NCBI RefSeq assembly: GCF_008710035.1 | Contig: NZ_VYKI01000011.1 | Coordinates: 1-34,048, forward strand | Length of the DNA: 34,048 bases | Direction of reading: 5' to 3' | DNA from: Stenotrophomonas cyclobalanopsidis | Lineage (GTDB): Bacteria; Pseudomonadota; Gammaproteobacteria; Xanthomonadales; Xanthomonadaceae | Shown here: positions 16,045 to 23,508 of the stretch, one piece after another | Position numbering within the stretch: the first letter of the stretch is position 1 | How the letters are laid out: every line of letters starts with the position of its first letter | Notes under the pieces: model-generated | What the model was told of the DNA's origin: nothing | The model's input: the letters and a program-made list of their open reading frames with translations, nothing else | The model's database searches: none | Program-made: the position numbers and the translations under genes

Positions 16045-16069
16045 TGAAATGTAATTATATAACATTTCA
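16045..16069 (-). promoter_or_regulatory. Candidate Zur box overlapping a TATAAT -10
   Basis: Minus strand TGAAATGTTATATAATTAC followed by ATTTCA, a 25-bp inverted repeat with perfect 8-bp arms (TGAAATGT / ACATTTCA). It matches the gammaproteobacterial Zur consensus GAAATGTTATA-N-TATAACATTTC at all but two inner positions. A perfect TATAAT lies inside it at 16054-16059, so a bound repressor would block the promoter. The centre is 32 bp from the receptor ATG. A Fur box does not fit. The site is AT-rich in a GC-rich genome, which adds weight. Zinc control is inference. Confidence 0.78.
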
Positions 16070-16081
16070 CGCGTGGAGCCC

Positions 16082-16142
16082 GTAGAGTCGAGCTTGCTCG
16101 ACTGCTTCTGGCAAACAGCAGTCGAGCATGGCTCGACTCTAC
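16082..16142. repeat. Inverted pair of SMAG elements
   Basis: A GTAG-headed palindrome at 16082-16103 (GTAGAGTCGAGCTTGCTCGACT) and an inverse copy at 16120-16142 ending in CTAC. They lie directly upstream of the receptor promoter. The two units differ by AAGCT versus ATGGCT at the centre. Confidence 0.85.
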
Positions 16143-16156
16143 AAAGGCGGTGAAGC

Positions 16157-16230
16157 AGTCGAGCAAGCTCGACTCTACGAAGCGGGGTGGAGCAGTCGAG
16201 CAAGCTCGACTCTACGAAGCGGGGTGGAGC
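16157..16230. repeat. Two tandem 37-bp REP-containing units
   Basis: A 22-nt SMAG palindrome (AGTCGAGCAAGCTCGACTCTAC) plus a 15-nt tail (GAAGCGGGGTGGAGC) is repeated head to tail at 16157-16193 and 16194-16230 without a difference. This is a recent duplication of a REP together with its flank. It ends 6 bp before the stop codon of the small unknown gene at 16236. Confidence 0.88.
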
Positions 16231-16235
16231 GGTGC

Positions 16236-16529
16236 TTACACCGGGTAGCCGGTGGCTTCCCTGGCCTTCTTCCAGGCGCCTTCAAATTCGCGCGCGGAGA
16301 TTTCGTCGTCCTCGTCGAAATCGAGGAACGACACCGGCTGGTCGGCCAGCAGGAAACGGTCGTCGCTCTGGCCGTGCTCGTCGGACCAGACCAGCTTGGT
16401 GCCGTAGATTTCCACCTGGCGCACGATCTTCTCGCCGCGGGCTTCCATCAGCACGTTGCCCTTGCCTAGGCCCGATTCGGCCCAGTGCTTGTAGTACTTC
16501 CTGGCGGTGTTGTTCTTGATGTTCTTCAT
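16236..16529 (-). CDS. Small protein of unknown function (97 aa)
   Basis: A 97-residue protein not assigned to a family. It starts MKNIKNNTARKYYKHW at 16529 with AGGA upstream; the reading frame continues to 16589 but that extension is unlike the rest. The N-terminal half is basic (KNNTARKYYKHWAESGLGKGNV), and the C-terminal half is acidic with FLDFDEDDEISAREFEGAWKKARE, a sequence that hints at a helix with a calcium-loop-like acidic run. There is no signal peptide. Length and codon usage fit a real gene. It is flanked by REPs on one side and the 39-nt palindrome on the other. Confidence 0.75.
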   Translation of the reverse strand: MKNIKNNTARKYYKHWAESGLGKGNVLMEARGEKIVRQVEIYGTKLVWSDEHGQSDDRFLLADQPVSFLDFDEDDEISAREFEGAWKKAREATGYPV

Positions 16530-16591
16530 TGCAGGGGTCCTGGCCGAAGCGGCGGCCGGAGAGTTCGGAATGGGCCCATTATCAGGCATAC

Positions 16592-16630
16592 GGGGTCAGA
16601 GCCCTTTCCTCTGGAAAGGGATCCGACCCC
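16592..16630. repeat. 38-40 nt palindrome (second repeat family), copy B
   Basis: GGGGTCAGAGCCCTTTCC, loop TCT, then GGAAAGGGATCCGACCCC. It is the inverse of the element at 13898-13937 with a few differences in the loop and end. It sits just after the mltA stop (9 bp), where a terminator-like role is plausible. Confidence 0.75.
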
Positions 16631-16638
16631 TTGCCGGT

Positions 16639-17799
16639 TCAGTTCGGCAGGGGCGCGCCCTTCGGCCACAGCATCCAGAGGTTGCCCTTCTGCTTCATGT
16701 CACCGGCCAGCTTGCCGGCGGCATCGCCACTGCCCCAGTACAGGTCGGCGCGCACTTCGCCGGCGATGGCACCGCCAGTGTCCTGCGCGGCCACCGGACG
16801 CACCACCGGGCTGCCATCCGGACGGGTCGTGGATAGCCACAGCAGGCTGCCCAGCGGCACCACGCTGCGGTCGACCGCCACGCTGTAGCCGGCGGTCAGC
16901 GGCACGTTCAGCGACCCGCGCGGGCCTTCCGGACTGTCGGCGCTGCGCACGAAGAACACGTAGCTGGGGTTGCTGCGCAGCAGCTCCGGCACGCGCGCCG
17001 GGTGCGCTTTCGCCCACGCGCGGATCGCGTCCATGGTGACGTCTTCCTTCTTCAGCTCGCCCTGGTCCACCAGCCAGCGGCCGATGGCGCGGTAGGGGTG
17101 GCCGTTCTGCTCGGCATAGGCCAGCCGCACCTGGGTGCCATCGGCCAGGCGCACGCGGCCCGAGCCCTGGATCTGCAGCAGCTGCAGGTCCATCGGATCG
17201 GTCAGCCAGGCCAGCACGGGCGCCTTGGAGCCCTTGCTGGCAATGGTGCCGGCGTCGTCATAGGGCTTGAGCACCTTGCCGTCGAGGCGGCCACGCAGGC
17301 GCTTGCCCTTCAGTTCGGGGTAGAGGCTGTCCAGCTGCACCACGATCAGATCGTCGGGCGTGCCGTACACGGGCACCGTGGCGGTGGCTGTGCGGGTCAG
17401 GCTGCCGGGGTAGATGGGTTCGTAGTAGCCGGTGATCAGGCCATCGGCCTGGTGGCCCCCGGCGCGCAGCGCGTACACGTCGAGATCGCGCTGCAGGAAC
17501 TGGCGGATCGCCGCCGGGTCCTTGTCGGACACCGTGGCTGCGGTCGCGCAGGGCTGGGCCCAGACCGCGTCGTTCTTCAGGCGGGTGCAGCTGCTGCGCC
17601 AGGCGGCGAAGCCGGCCTGCAGGTCGGCATCGGAGACCGCCGGCAGTACCTTCCAGTCGACCTTGGCGTAGGTGGCGGCAGGCTTGCTCGCTGCTGCCGG
17701 AGCGTCAGGGCGCGTGCCCGGGGTGGAGCAGCCAGCAAGCACGGCCAGCGCAAGAACGCTCAAGCTCGCGCGACTCAGGGGGACGATGATGTCTTTCAT
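16639..17799 (-). CDS. mltA: Membrane-bound lytic murein transglycosylase A
   Basis: A 386-residue lipoprotein that cleaves peptidoglycan glycan strands with formation of 1,6-anhydro ends. The signal has lipobox LAGC (Cys24). The MltA domain spans about 130-290 (GYYEPIYPGSL, LQLLQIQGSGRVRLADG). The C-terminal 3D domain (about 290-375) carries AAQDTGGAI, with the family's catalytic aspartate, and ADLYWGSGDAAGKLAGDMKQ. Length is close to E. coli MltA (365). It probably acts at the inner face of the outer membrane. It is followed by the 39-nt palindrome. The upstream gene is 65 bp away on the same strand, without an obvious shared role. Confidence 0.95.
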   Translation of the reverse strand: MKDIIVPLSRASLSVLALAVLAGCSTPGTRPDAPAAASKPAATYAKVDWKVLPAVSDADLQAGFAAWRSSCTRLKNDAVWAQPCATAATVSDKDPAAIRQFLQRDLDVYALRAGGHQADGLITGYYEPIYPGSLTRTATATVPVYGTPDDLIVVQLDSLYPELKGKRLRGRLDGKVLKPYDDAGTIASKGSKAPVLAWLTDPMDLQLLQIQGSGRVRLADGTQVRLAYAEQNGHPYRAIGRWLVDQGELKKEDVTMDAIRAWAKAHPARVPELLRSNPSYVFFVRSADSPEGPRGSLNVPLTAGYSVAVDRSVVPLGSLLWLSTTRPDGSPVVRPVAAQDTGGAIAGEVRADLYWGSGDAAGKLAGDMKQKGNLWMLWPKGAPLPN

Positions 17800-17864
17800 G
17801 GCCCCAATGTAGAGGAAATGGCGCAGCGCCGGACCCCTCGGGTGCCTGGCACCACGCGCTTCCT

Positions 17865-19376
17865 TCAGCGTCCTCCGCTGCCCAGCAGGTCACTGTTGCC
17901 GGTGGCGAACACCGGCGGCGGCACGTCCAGCACGGCGTCGTTCACGGTGCGACCGGCGAGGAAATCGACGATGTTGCGCGCAATGGCAGGATTGCCCGTC
18001 CACAGCTCGTGGTGATGGCTGGCATTGCGTACCAGCAGCGAACGGCCGTTGCTGAAACCTGGGCGCAGCGCGTCGGCATTGGCAGGCGGCGTGCGCCCAT
18101 CCAGTGAGCCACTGATGAACAACACCGGCACGTCGCTGCGCAGCGGACCGCGGAAGGCGTCGCCCAGATCGGCCAGGCCCAGGCCGTTGCCAATGGCGGG
18201 GAACGGGAAGTTCAGGGCATCACCGAACAGGCTTTCACGTGATTGCGCCGCTACCCGGGCCAAGCGCTGCGGGCTCTGCCCGGAGGCCACATCCATCGCC
18301 AGCCCCATGGCCGGGAACTGCGCGAACTGTGCGCGCACGATCAGCACCAAGTCGGCCAGCGGGTCATAGTTGCCGCGCTCGGCCTCGCGCAGGACCAGCG
18401 GCAGCCATTGCTGGGTATGTCGCTGGCCAAGCACATTGGCAATCAGGATCTGCGCATCGAATTCACCGATGGTCACCTGGCGACCGTCATGCATGCGGCT
18501 GCGACCCTGTCGTGGCTGCTCACGCAATGCCTGCAGCACACGCTTGGCCGATCCGGCCAGATCGTCGAAGCCATCCTTGCGTGCCAGCGGCGCCAGTTCC
18601 TGCAGCAGAGCATCGCTGCTGAGCGGCAGCTTCAGGGTGTCATCGGGGCCTTCGGTGCCCATCAGCACCACGCGCTGCAGGCCTTCGCCGTGCAGGCGCA
18701 GCGTGGCCAGGGCCAGATGGGTGCCGTAGCTCATGCCCCACAGGCTGATCTTCGGCACATTCAACGCGCGCCGCAGGTCGTCCAGGTCGCCAGCGCTCTC
18801 GGCCGTGGTGTAAGCGCCCAGATCGACACCGGCCTGACGCCAGAACGCCACGCACTTGCCAGCCGTTGCCTGCACTGCGGCCAGGGCCGTATCGCGCTGT
18901 AGAGGCTGAGCGTCGTCGAAACGTGTTTCATGCGGGCATTCCGGTGGGGGCTCGGACAGGCCGGCACCGCGCTGGTCGAGCAGCAGCACGTCGGCCTCGC
19001 GGCGGACCTGGTCGAACACCGGCCAGCGCGGGCCGCGTGCGGTGTCGATGCCCGAGCCGCCCGGGCCGCCCGCCAGGTACACCACGGGTGCAGCACGGCC
19101 ATCGCCGGCGGTTGCACGCAGGCGCACCACCTTGAGGTGCAGGCGCGGTCCCTCCGGCTCGCTATGCCGGCGCGGCACGTCCAGCACCGCGATCTCGGCC
19201 GGGATGGCGCCATGCGCTTTGGTCTGCAGCGTGTAGGGTTCGAAGGCGAGTGCCGCCGGGCGAGCCTGTGCGGGAATGGCCGTAGTGACTGCCAGGCAGA
19301 GCGCGGCCAGCATGGCGGCCACGGCAGAGCGACGAGACAGAACACGGTGGGAAAGCATGCGGGCGCTGCGGGTCAT
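17865..19376 (-). CDS. Secreted alpha/beta hydrolase, TAP-type (S33-like)
   Basis: A 503-residue exported hydrolase related to prolyl/tripeptidyl aminopeptidases (TAP-like C-terminus). A signal peptide runs to about residue 38 (AMLAALCLAVTTAIPAQA). The oxyanion segment VVYLAGGPGGSG and DQRGAGLSE precede the nucleophile in GMSYGTH (Ser216). The C-terminal part has PVLFISGSLDGRTPP with the acid and the histidine near NASHHHEL. It should cleave short peptides or esters in the periplasm or outside the cell; specificity is not predictable. The start at 19376 was chosen for GGAG 7-10 bases upstream. It is divergent from a LytS/LytTR-type two-component system with about 120 bp between them. Confidence 0.88.
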   Translation of the reverse strand: MTRSARMLSHRVLSRRSAVAAMLAALCLAVTTAIPAQARPAALAFEPYTLQTKAHGAIPAEIAVLDVPRRHSEPEGPRLHLKVVRLRATAGDGRAAPVVYLAGGPGGSGIDTARGPRWPVFDQVRREADVLLLDQRGAGLSEPPPECPHETRFDDAQPLQRDTALAAVQATAGKCVAFWRQAGVDLGAYTTAESAGDLDDLRRALNVPKISLWGMSYGTHLALATLRLHGEGLQRVVLMGTEGPDDTLKLPLSSDALLQELAPLARKDGFDDLAGSAKRVLQALREQPRQGRSRMHDGRQVTIGEFDAQILIANVLGQRHTQQWLPLVLREAERGNYDPLADLVLIVRAQFAQFPAMGLAMDVASGQSPQRLARVAAQSRESLFGDALNFPFPAIGNGLGLADLGDAFRGPLRSDVPVLFISGSLDGRTPPANADALRPGFSNGRSLLVRNASHHHELWTGNPAIARNIVDFLAGRTVNDAVLDVPPPVFATGNSDLLGSGGR

Positions 19377-19503
19377 GATCGGCTCCAGGGAAAGGTCGTA
19401 CGTGGCCAGCATCTGCTGCATCGCGGGGTGGTAGAGGCGCCCGCCTGCTGAACGTCTCCGGCGGGCGGTCCAATGGCTCCACGCAACCGATAGGATGGCC
19501 ACC

Positions 19504-21213
19504 ATGCAGATCACACGAACCCTGGCTGTCCTTACTGTCCTGCTTGCAGCCGTGGCGGCGTGGCTGATCGTCTCGACGCCGCCCCCCGGAATGGTGGTTG
19601 TGCGGGACGCGCAGATGGCCGTTGCGCGAGTAGACGCATCCGACGCTCTGCCGACGCACCCACCGGCGAACCTCGGCTGGCAGCCGCTGGACCAGCAGCA
19701 ACTGTCGAAGTGGCGAGGCCCCTATTGGCTGCGCTGGCAGGTGCCAGCAGCAACCGGCCCCGACAGTGGTGGACGCACACTGCGGCTTTCACTGCGCGCG
19801 GCCAGTCAGCTGTACTGGAATGGCACGCCCTGGATCAGCAATGGCGTCGTGGGTCGCACCGCTGAAGAGGAGCAACCGGGACGCGTCGACCTCGTCCATG
19901 TGCTCCCTCCCGCTTCAGGCAATGCCAACGATGAGCTGGTCGTGCTTGCATCAAGCCAGCGACAGCATTTCACCCTGCATGGTGCCGATGCGATGGTGCT
20001 GATCGCTCCTGCCGCGGTGATGTATGGCCAGATCATCCTGCCATGGCTGATCGCTGCCTTCGCCACAGGAGCATTGGCGGCGGCGTGCCTGTATTTCCTG
20101 TCGGTGCTGCGCGGCCAGACACGCACGCCCGGTGCGCGCCTGCTGCTGGCACTGGGCGTGGTGGGGCTGGCGTTGCCGGCGGTGGAAGCGTGGCGCTCCC
20201 TGTTGGGGTATGACTACCCGTGGCACGGTCCGCGCCTGGTCGCATTGCTGGTGCTGCACGTGGCAGCGGCCGCGCTGCTGCCGGCCTATCTGGCGCGGCG
20301 CTTCGGCGTGGCGGTGCCGCGCGCCGGTGGCCTGCTCTATCTGGCGATGATCGCGGCGCTGGCCATCAGCCTGCCCGGCTTTGACACGCGCTCGGCAGCG
20401 GTGCTGTTGTTGAGCCTGCTGGCCTCGGCATGGCTGCTGCTGCGCGCGCGTGGCGAAGCGGAAGATCGATGGCCAATCCTCGCGTTGCTGCTGGCCGGCC
20501 TGCTGGCGTTGCTGGTCGCGCGTAGCGCGTTCCTTGATGGGCCCTACTTCCTGCTGCTGGCGGTGTTGATGGTGTTCCTGCTGCTGCGTCACGCGGCGCA
20601 GCTGCAAGCGCTGGACCGGCACAACGCGTTGCTGCGCGAAGAACGCGCACGCCTGTCATTGCAGTTGTTGCAACGGGGCATCCAACCGCACTGGCTGATG
20701 AACACGCTGACCTGCCTGCAGGAACTGATCGAGCAGGCACCGCAGCGCGCGAGCCGCCTGGTGGAGTCGCTGGCCGACCAGTTCGATCGCCTGCGCGACA
20801 GCAGCAGCCGCCAGAGTGTTCCGTTGCAGGAGGAGCTGGCCTTGTGCCGCAGCCATCTGGACATCGTGGGGTTGGCACTGGGCCAGCGCATGGTGCTCGA
20901 GGTGGAGGGTGAGGATACGGTGCTGTCGCTGCCGCCGGGCATCCTGCATGCACAAGTGGAGAACGCATTGACCCATGCCGGCGCGATGGCCTGCGCATTG
21001 CACCCGTTCCATCTGCGCGTGCGGCGCGACGATGTCCGATGGGTGCTGGAGCTGCACAGTGCGCGTGGTACGGCCGCGCGTCGTGGCCGTGGCACCGGTA
21101 CGCGCTATATCGAGGCCAGCCTGGCCGCCGCCTTTCCTGACGGCTGGGCCTTCGCGCAGGTCGCCGAAGGCGACCGCTGGTGCGGCCGGATCGAGCTGAC
21201 ATGCGCATCCTGA
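19504..21213 (+). CDS. LytS/YehU-type sensor histidine kinase with 7TM-like sensor
   Basis: A 569-residue inner-membrane kinase. After a signal anchor (about 1-22) comes a periplasmic beta-sandwich resembling 7TMR-DISM extracellular domains (YWLRWQVPAA, YWNGTPWISNGVVG). A block of hydrophobic helices, about seven, follows from about 173 to 360. The kinase has a coiled coil with the phosphoacceptor in QRGIQPHWLMNTL (His396), typical of the LytS family, an N-box-like HAQVENALTH and a degenerate ATP lid RGTGTRYIEASL. The ATP site looks reduced compared with canonical kinases. ATG at 19495 is also in frame; 19504 has ATAGGA at a better distance. It overlaps the response regulator gene by 13 bp. 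Confidence 0.87.
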   Translation: MQITRTLAVLTVLLAAVAAWLIVSTPPPGMVVVRDAQMAVARVDASDALPTHPPANLGWQPLDQQQLSKWRGPYWLRWQVPAATGPDSGGRTLRLSLRAASQLYWNGTPWISNGVVGRTAEEEQPGRVDLVHVLPPASGNANDELVVLASSQRQHFTLHGADAMVLIAPAAVMYGQIILPWLIAAFATGALAAACLYFLSVLRGQTRTPGARLLLALGVVGLALPAVEAWRSLLGYDYPWHGPRLVALLVLHVAAAALLPAYLARRFGVAVPRAGGLLYLAMIAALAISLPGFDTRSAAVLLLSLLASAWLLLRARGEAEDRWPILALLLAGLLALLVARSAFLDGPYFLLLAVLMVFLLLRHAAQLQALDRHNALLREERARLSLQLLQRGIQPHWLMNTLTCLQELIEQAPQRASRLVESLADQFDRLRDSSSRQSVPLQEELALCRSHLDIVGLALGQRMVLEVEGEDTVLSLPPGILHAQVENALTHAGAMACALHPFHLRVRRDDVRWVLELHSARGTAARRGRGTGTRYIEASLAAAFPDGWAFAQVAEGDRWCGRIELTCAS

Positions 21214-21902
21214 TCGTTGAGGACGAACCGCTGGTGCGCCAGCGCCTGCTGCGCCTGTGCAGCGAACTGACCGGAACGCGTGCTCGCTTCGATGCCGTGG
21301 CCGACCTCGAGTCAGCCGGAGATCGTCTGCAACGCAGCGTGTACGACGGGCTGCTGCTGGACCTCAACCTGGGCGGTGACGATGGTTTCGAGCTGTTGCG
21401 GCGTGCAGTGGCCGGGCGTTACCAGTGCGTGGTAGTGTCGGCCCACCGTGATCGTGCGCTGCAGGCCTTCGAACACGGTGTGCTCGACTTCGTTCCCAAA
21501 CCGTTCTCGCGCGAACGTCTTGGCCAGGCATTGGAACGCTTGCTCGATAGCGGTGGCGTGCGTTCGGGGCGCGCGCGCTATCTGGGTATCTGGCGTGCGC
21601 AGGGTACCGCAACCGTTGAGTTGGCCGATGTGATGTGGATCGGGGCCGACGGTGACTACAGCCAGGTGCGCATGCGCGATGGCCGCAGTGAACTGCATGA
21701 CAAATCGCTGGCCGCGCTGGCCAACGTGCTGCCTGCGGATTTCGTCCGCTGCCACCGATCGCATCTGGTCAATCTGCAGCACGTGCGTACGCTGCATGCC
21801 GCCTCCGGCAGCCGCTACTGGCTGGTGTTGAGCGATGGCAGCGTACTGCCTGTTGGCCGAGCGCATGTGGCCGCGCTGCGCGCTGCGTTGGGGATGCAAT
21901 GA
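21201..21902 (+). CDS. LytTR-family response regulator
   Basis: A 233-residue DNA-binding response regulator. The receiver domain (about 1-118) has VEDEPLVRQR, the phosphoacceptor Asp54 in LLLDLNLGG and the lysine in FVPKPFSRERL. The LytTR domain (about 135-232) reads ADVMWIGADGDYSQVRMRDGR, LPADFVRCHRSHLVN and LSDGSVLPVGRAH. The ATG lies inside the end of the kinase gene, so translation is coupled. Probable targets are genes for exported or envelope functions, and possibly the divergent hydrolase gene; that is inference from context. Confidence 0.93.
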   Translation: MRILIVEDEPLVRQRLLRLCSELTGTRARFDAVADLESAGDRLQRSVYDGLLLDLNLGGDDGFELLRRAVAGRYQCVVVSAHRDRALQAFEHGVLDFVPKPFSRERLGQALERLLDSGGVRSGRARYLGIWRAQGTATVELADVMWIGADGDYSQVRMRDGRSELHDKSLAALANVLPADFVRCHRSHLVNLQHVRTLHAASGSRYWLVLSDGSVLPVGRAHVAALRAALGMQ

Positions 21903-21907
21903 GGTCA

Positions 21908-21975
21908 CGCCGGGCCATTCCCGGTGCAAAGCAGAGGCCGCGCTGCGCGCTCGCCGGGCATGGCCCGGCGCTACC
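21908..21975. repeat. Facing REP palindromes
   Basis: CGCCGGGCCATTCCCGG at 21908-21923 and CGCCGGGCATGGCCCGGCG followed by CTAC at 21953-21975. The second is a GTAG-headed element on the minus strand. They lie between the response regulator and the convergent cytochrome gene. The first is degenerate and lacks a clear GTAG head. Confidence 0.7.
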
Positions 21976-22005
21976 GTCAGTTGGCTACGGCGTCTGCAGC
22001 AGCGT

Positions 22006-22497
22006 TCATCTCCAACGCATGCGGCCCAGCACCGGGTTGCCGGCCAGATGGTGCTTGATCACCGCCGCCACGTGCAGCACGACCAGGCCGGCCAGCACCA
22101 TGCAGGCGTACTTGTGGGCACGGTTGAAGTCCGCCGTGATCGCTGCGTCGGACAGCGGCGCGGGGATCACCAGCAGATGGAACACGTCGATATCCCGCTC
22201 CATCATCAGTACGCCGGTGGCAAGCACCACGGTCGTGGCGGCATAGATGGCCCAGTGCGCGATCCGTGCCATCGGCTCACCGGCGGCATGGCGGCCGCGG
22301 CCGATGATCGCCAACCCCAGGCGCAGCGCGAAGAACGGAACCAACACGGTGGTGAGCGATACGTTGATGGAGCCGATGGTGTGCTTCACGCTGGCCGAGA
22401 CATCGGCGAACGCCACGTAGAAGCCGGTGAACGTGGCCCACAGGATGATGACGGCGGAGAACCAGTGCAGCAGCACCTGTGTTCTGGAGTAAGGCAT
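22006..22497 (-). CDS. Cytochrome b561 family protein
   Basis: A 163-residue integral membrane cytochrome with four predicted helices (about 7-30, 42-62, 85-105 and 128-150). Candidate heme ligands are the histidines in LLHWFS, VKHTIGS, ARIAHWAIY and VLHVAAVIKHHL. Members pass electrons in the inner membrane, and some oxidise superoxide (CybB type). Which applies is unknown. The start at 22497 has GGAG 9-12 bases upstream; a TTG at 22515 is in frame but less likely. It stands alone, not near an electron donor gene. Confidence 0.9.
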   Translation of the reverse strand: MPYSRTQVLLHWFSAVIILWATFTGFYVAFADVSASVKHTIGSINVSLTTVLVPFFALRLGLAIIGRGRHAAGEPMARIAHWAIYAATTVVLATGVLMMERDIDVFHLLVIPAPLSDAAITADFNRAHKYACMVLAGLVVLHVAAVIKHHLAGNPVLGRMRWR

Positions 22498-22621
22498 GGC
22501 ATGTCGCTCCGGCAATAAAGCGGAGCGACGTTAAAGGTTCTGTGCCACGTACTGAATCGGACTCATTGCAAATGCGGCCGACGCCGGCGTGTTTTCCAAC
22601 GCGGATCACATCACAGCAGGG

Positions 22622-23368
22622 TCAGGGCGTCTGCAGCAGCAGCGAATGCAGGATGCGCGCGTCTTCGGCGTCCAGCGTCTTCGGCAGGTCGTCGCTGCCG
22701 CGGAAGCGGCGATGGAAGGCGGCGACGGCCGCTTCGCGATCCTCCAGCGGGTAACCGAAACGCGCCATCGCATTCCACGCATCGAAACCGTCCGGTGCGA
22801 CGCCATCGCTGGCACGCGGCCACACGCCGAAGCCGGCCTCGGCCAGCTGCTGCCACGGGAAGAAGCGGCTGGGGTCGGCCTTGCGCGTCGGCGCGAGATC
22901 GGCGTGGCCGATCACCTGCCGCGGCGGGATGTTGAGGCGCTCGGTAAGGTCGCGCAGCAACAGGATCAACGATGCGATCTGCGCGGGCGTGAATGGTGTG
23001 CTGCCGTTGTTGTCCAGCTCGATGCCGATGGAGGCCGAGTTGAGATCGGTGATGGTGCCCCAGCGGCCGGAACCCGCATGCCAGGCGCGGCGTTCATCGC
23101 TGACCAGCTGGTAGCGGTGGCCATCGGCACCGATGAGGTAGTGCGCGCTGACCCGGCCGCCGCTGTTGGCGGTGCGCAGCGTGTGCAGGCTCTGCTGCAC
23201 CGAATCCTGTTCGGTGTGGTGGATGACGATGACGACCGGATCGCGCGCGTTCTGGTTTGGCGATGGCACCCAGGTGGCCAGCGGATTGCGGCTTTCCTGC
23301 GGCGCGGAAGCACAGGCGGCCAGCAGCAGGCAGGCCGAGAGCATCAGAGGGGTGCGGATCGGGTGCAT
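22622..23368 (-). CDS. N-acetylmuramoyl-L-alanine amidase lipoprotein (AmiD/AmpD-like)
   Basis: A 248-residue lipoprotein with an amidase_2 domain. The lipobox is LAAC (Cys19). The domain has the zinc histidine in VIVIHHTEQDS, then SAHYLIGADGHRYQLVSDERRAWHAG, ASIGIELDNNG and the second zinc site VIGHADLAPTRKADPSRFFPW. A C-terminal helical peptidoglycan-binding-like extension follows (DGFDAWNAMARFGYP, RRFRGSDDLP). It is closer to AmiD or the periplasmic AmpDh proteins than to cytosolic AmpD because it has a lipoprotein signal and C-terminal extension. It should cut muropeptides at the outer membrane. Confidence 0.92.
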   Translation of the reverse strand: MHPIRTPLMLSACLLLAACASAPQESRNPLATWVPSPNQNARDPVVIVIHHTEQDSVQQSLHTLRTANSGGRVSAHYLIGADGHRYQLVSDERRAWHAGSGRWGTITDLNSASIGIELDNNGSTPFTPAQIASLILLLRDLTERLNIPPRQVIGHADLAPTRKADPSRFFPWQQLAEAGFGVWPRASDGVAPDGFDAWNAMARFGYPLEDREAAVAAFHRRFRGSDDLPKTLDAEDARILHSLLLQTP

Positions 23369-23410
23369 GCGTTCGATTGTGGGCGATCACGCGCGACGAT
23401 GCATGCCGTG

Positions 23411-23481
23411 GTACCGACCAACGGTCGGTACCCACCAGAACAGAGGCCCGAGGGGAGTGCCGACCAACGATCGGCACCCAC
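23411..23481. repeat. Two SMAG-like palindromes in direct orientation
   Basis: GTACCGACC-AAC-GGTCGGTAC plus CCAC at 23411-23435, and GTGCCGACC-AAC-GATCGGCAC plus CCAC at 23457-23481. They have the GTGG-headed type seen near 6501 and 6910. They lie between the amidase start and the amtB stop, with compensating base changes in the stem of the first copy (TACCGACC pairs with GGTCGGTA). Confidence 0.8.
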
Positions 23482-23508
23482 CAGAGCAGAAGGCTGCCCG
23501 CCGTTACC

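Noticed and set aside
16045..16069. Fur box instead of Zur box
   Set aside because: The sequence lacks GATAAT hexamer repeats, and GAAATGTTATA arms fit Zur much better.
16082..16230. CRISPR or insertion-sequence end
   Set aside because: The units are SMAG palindromes in both orientations, and no transposase is nearby.
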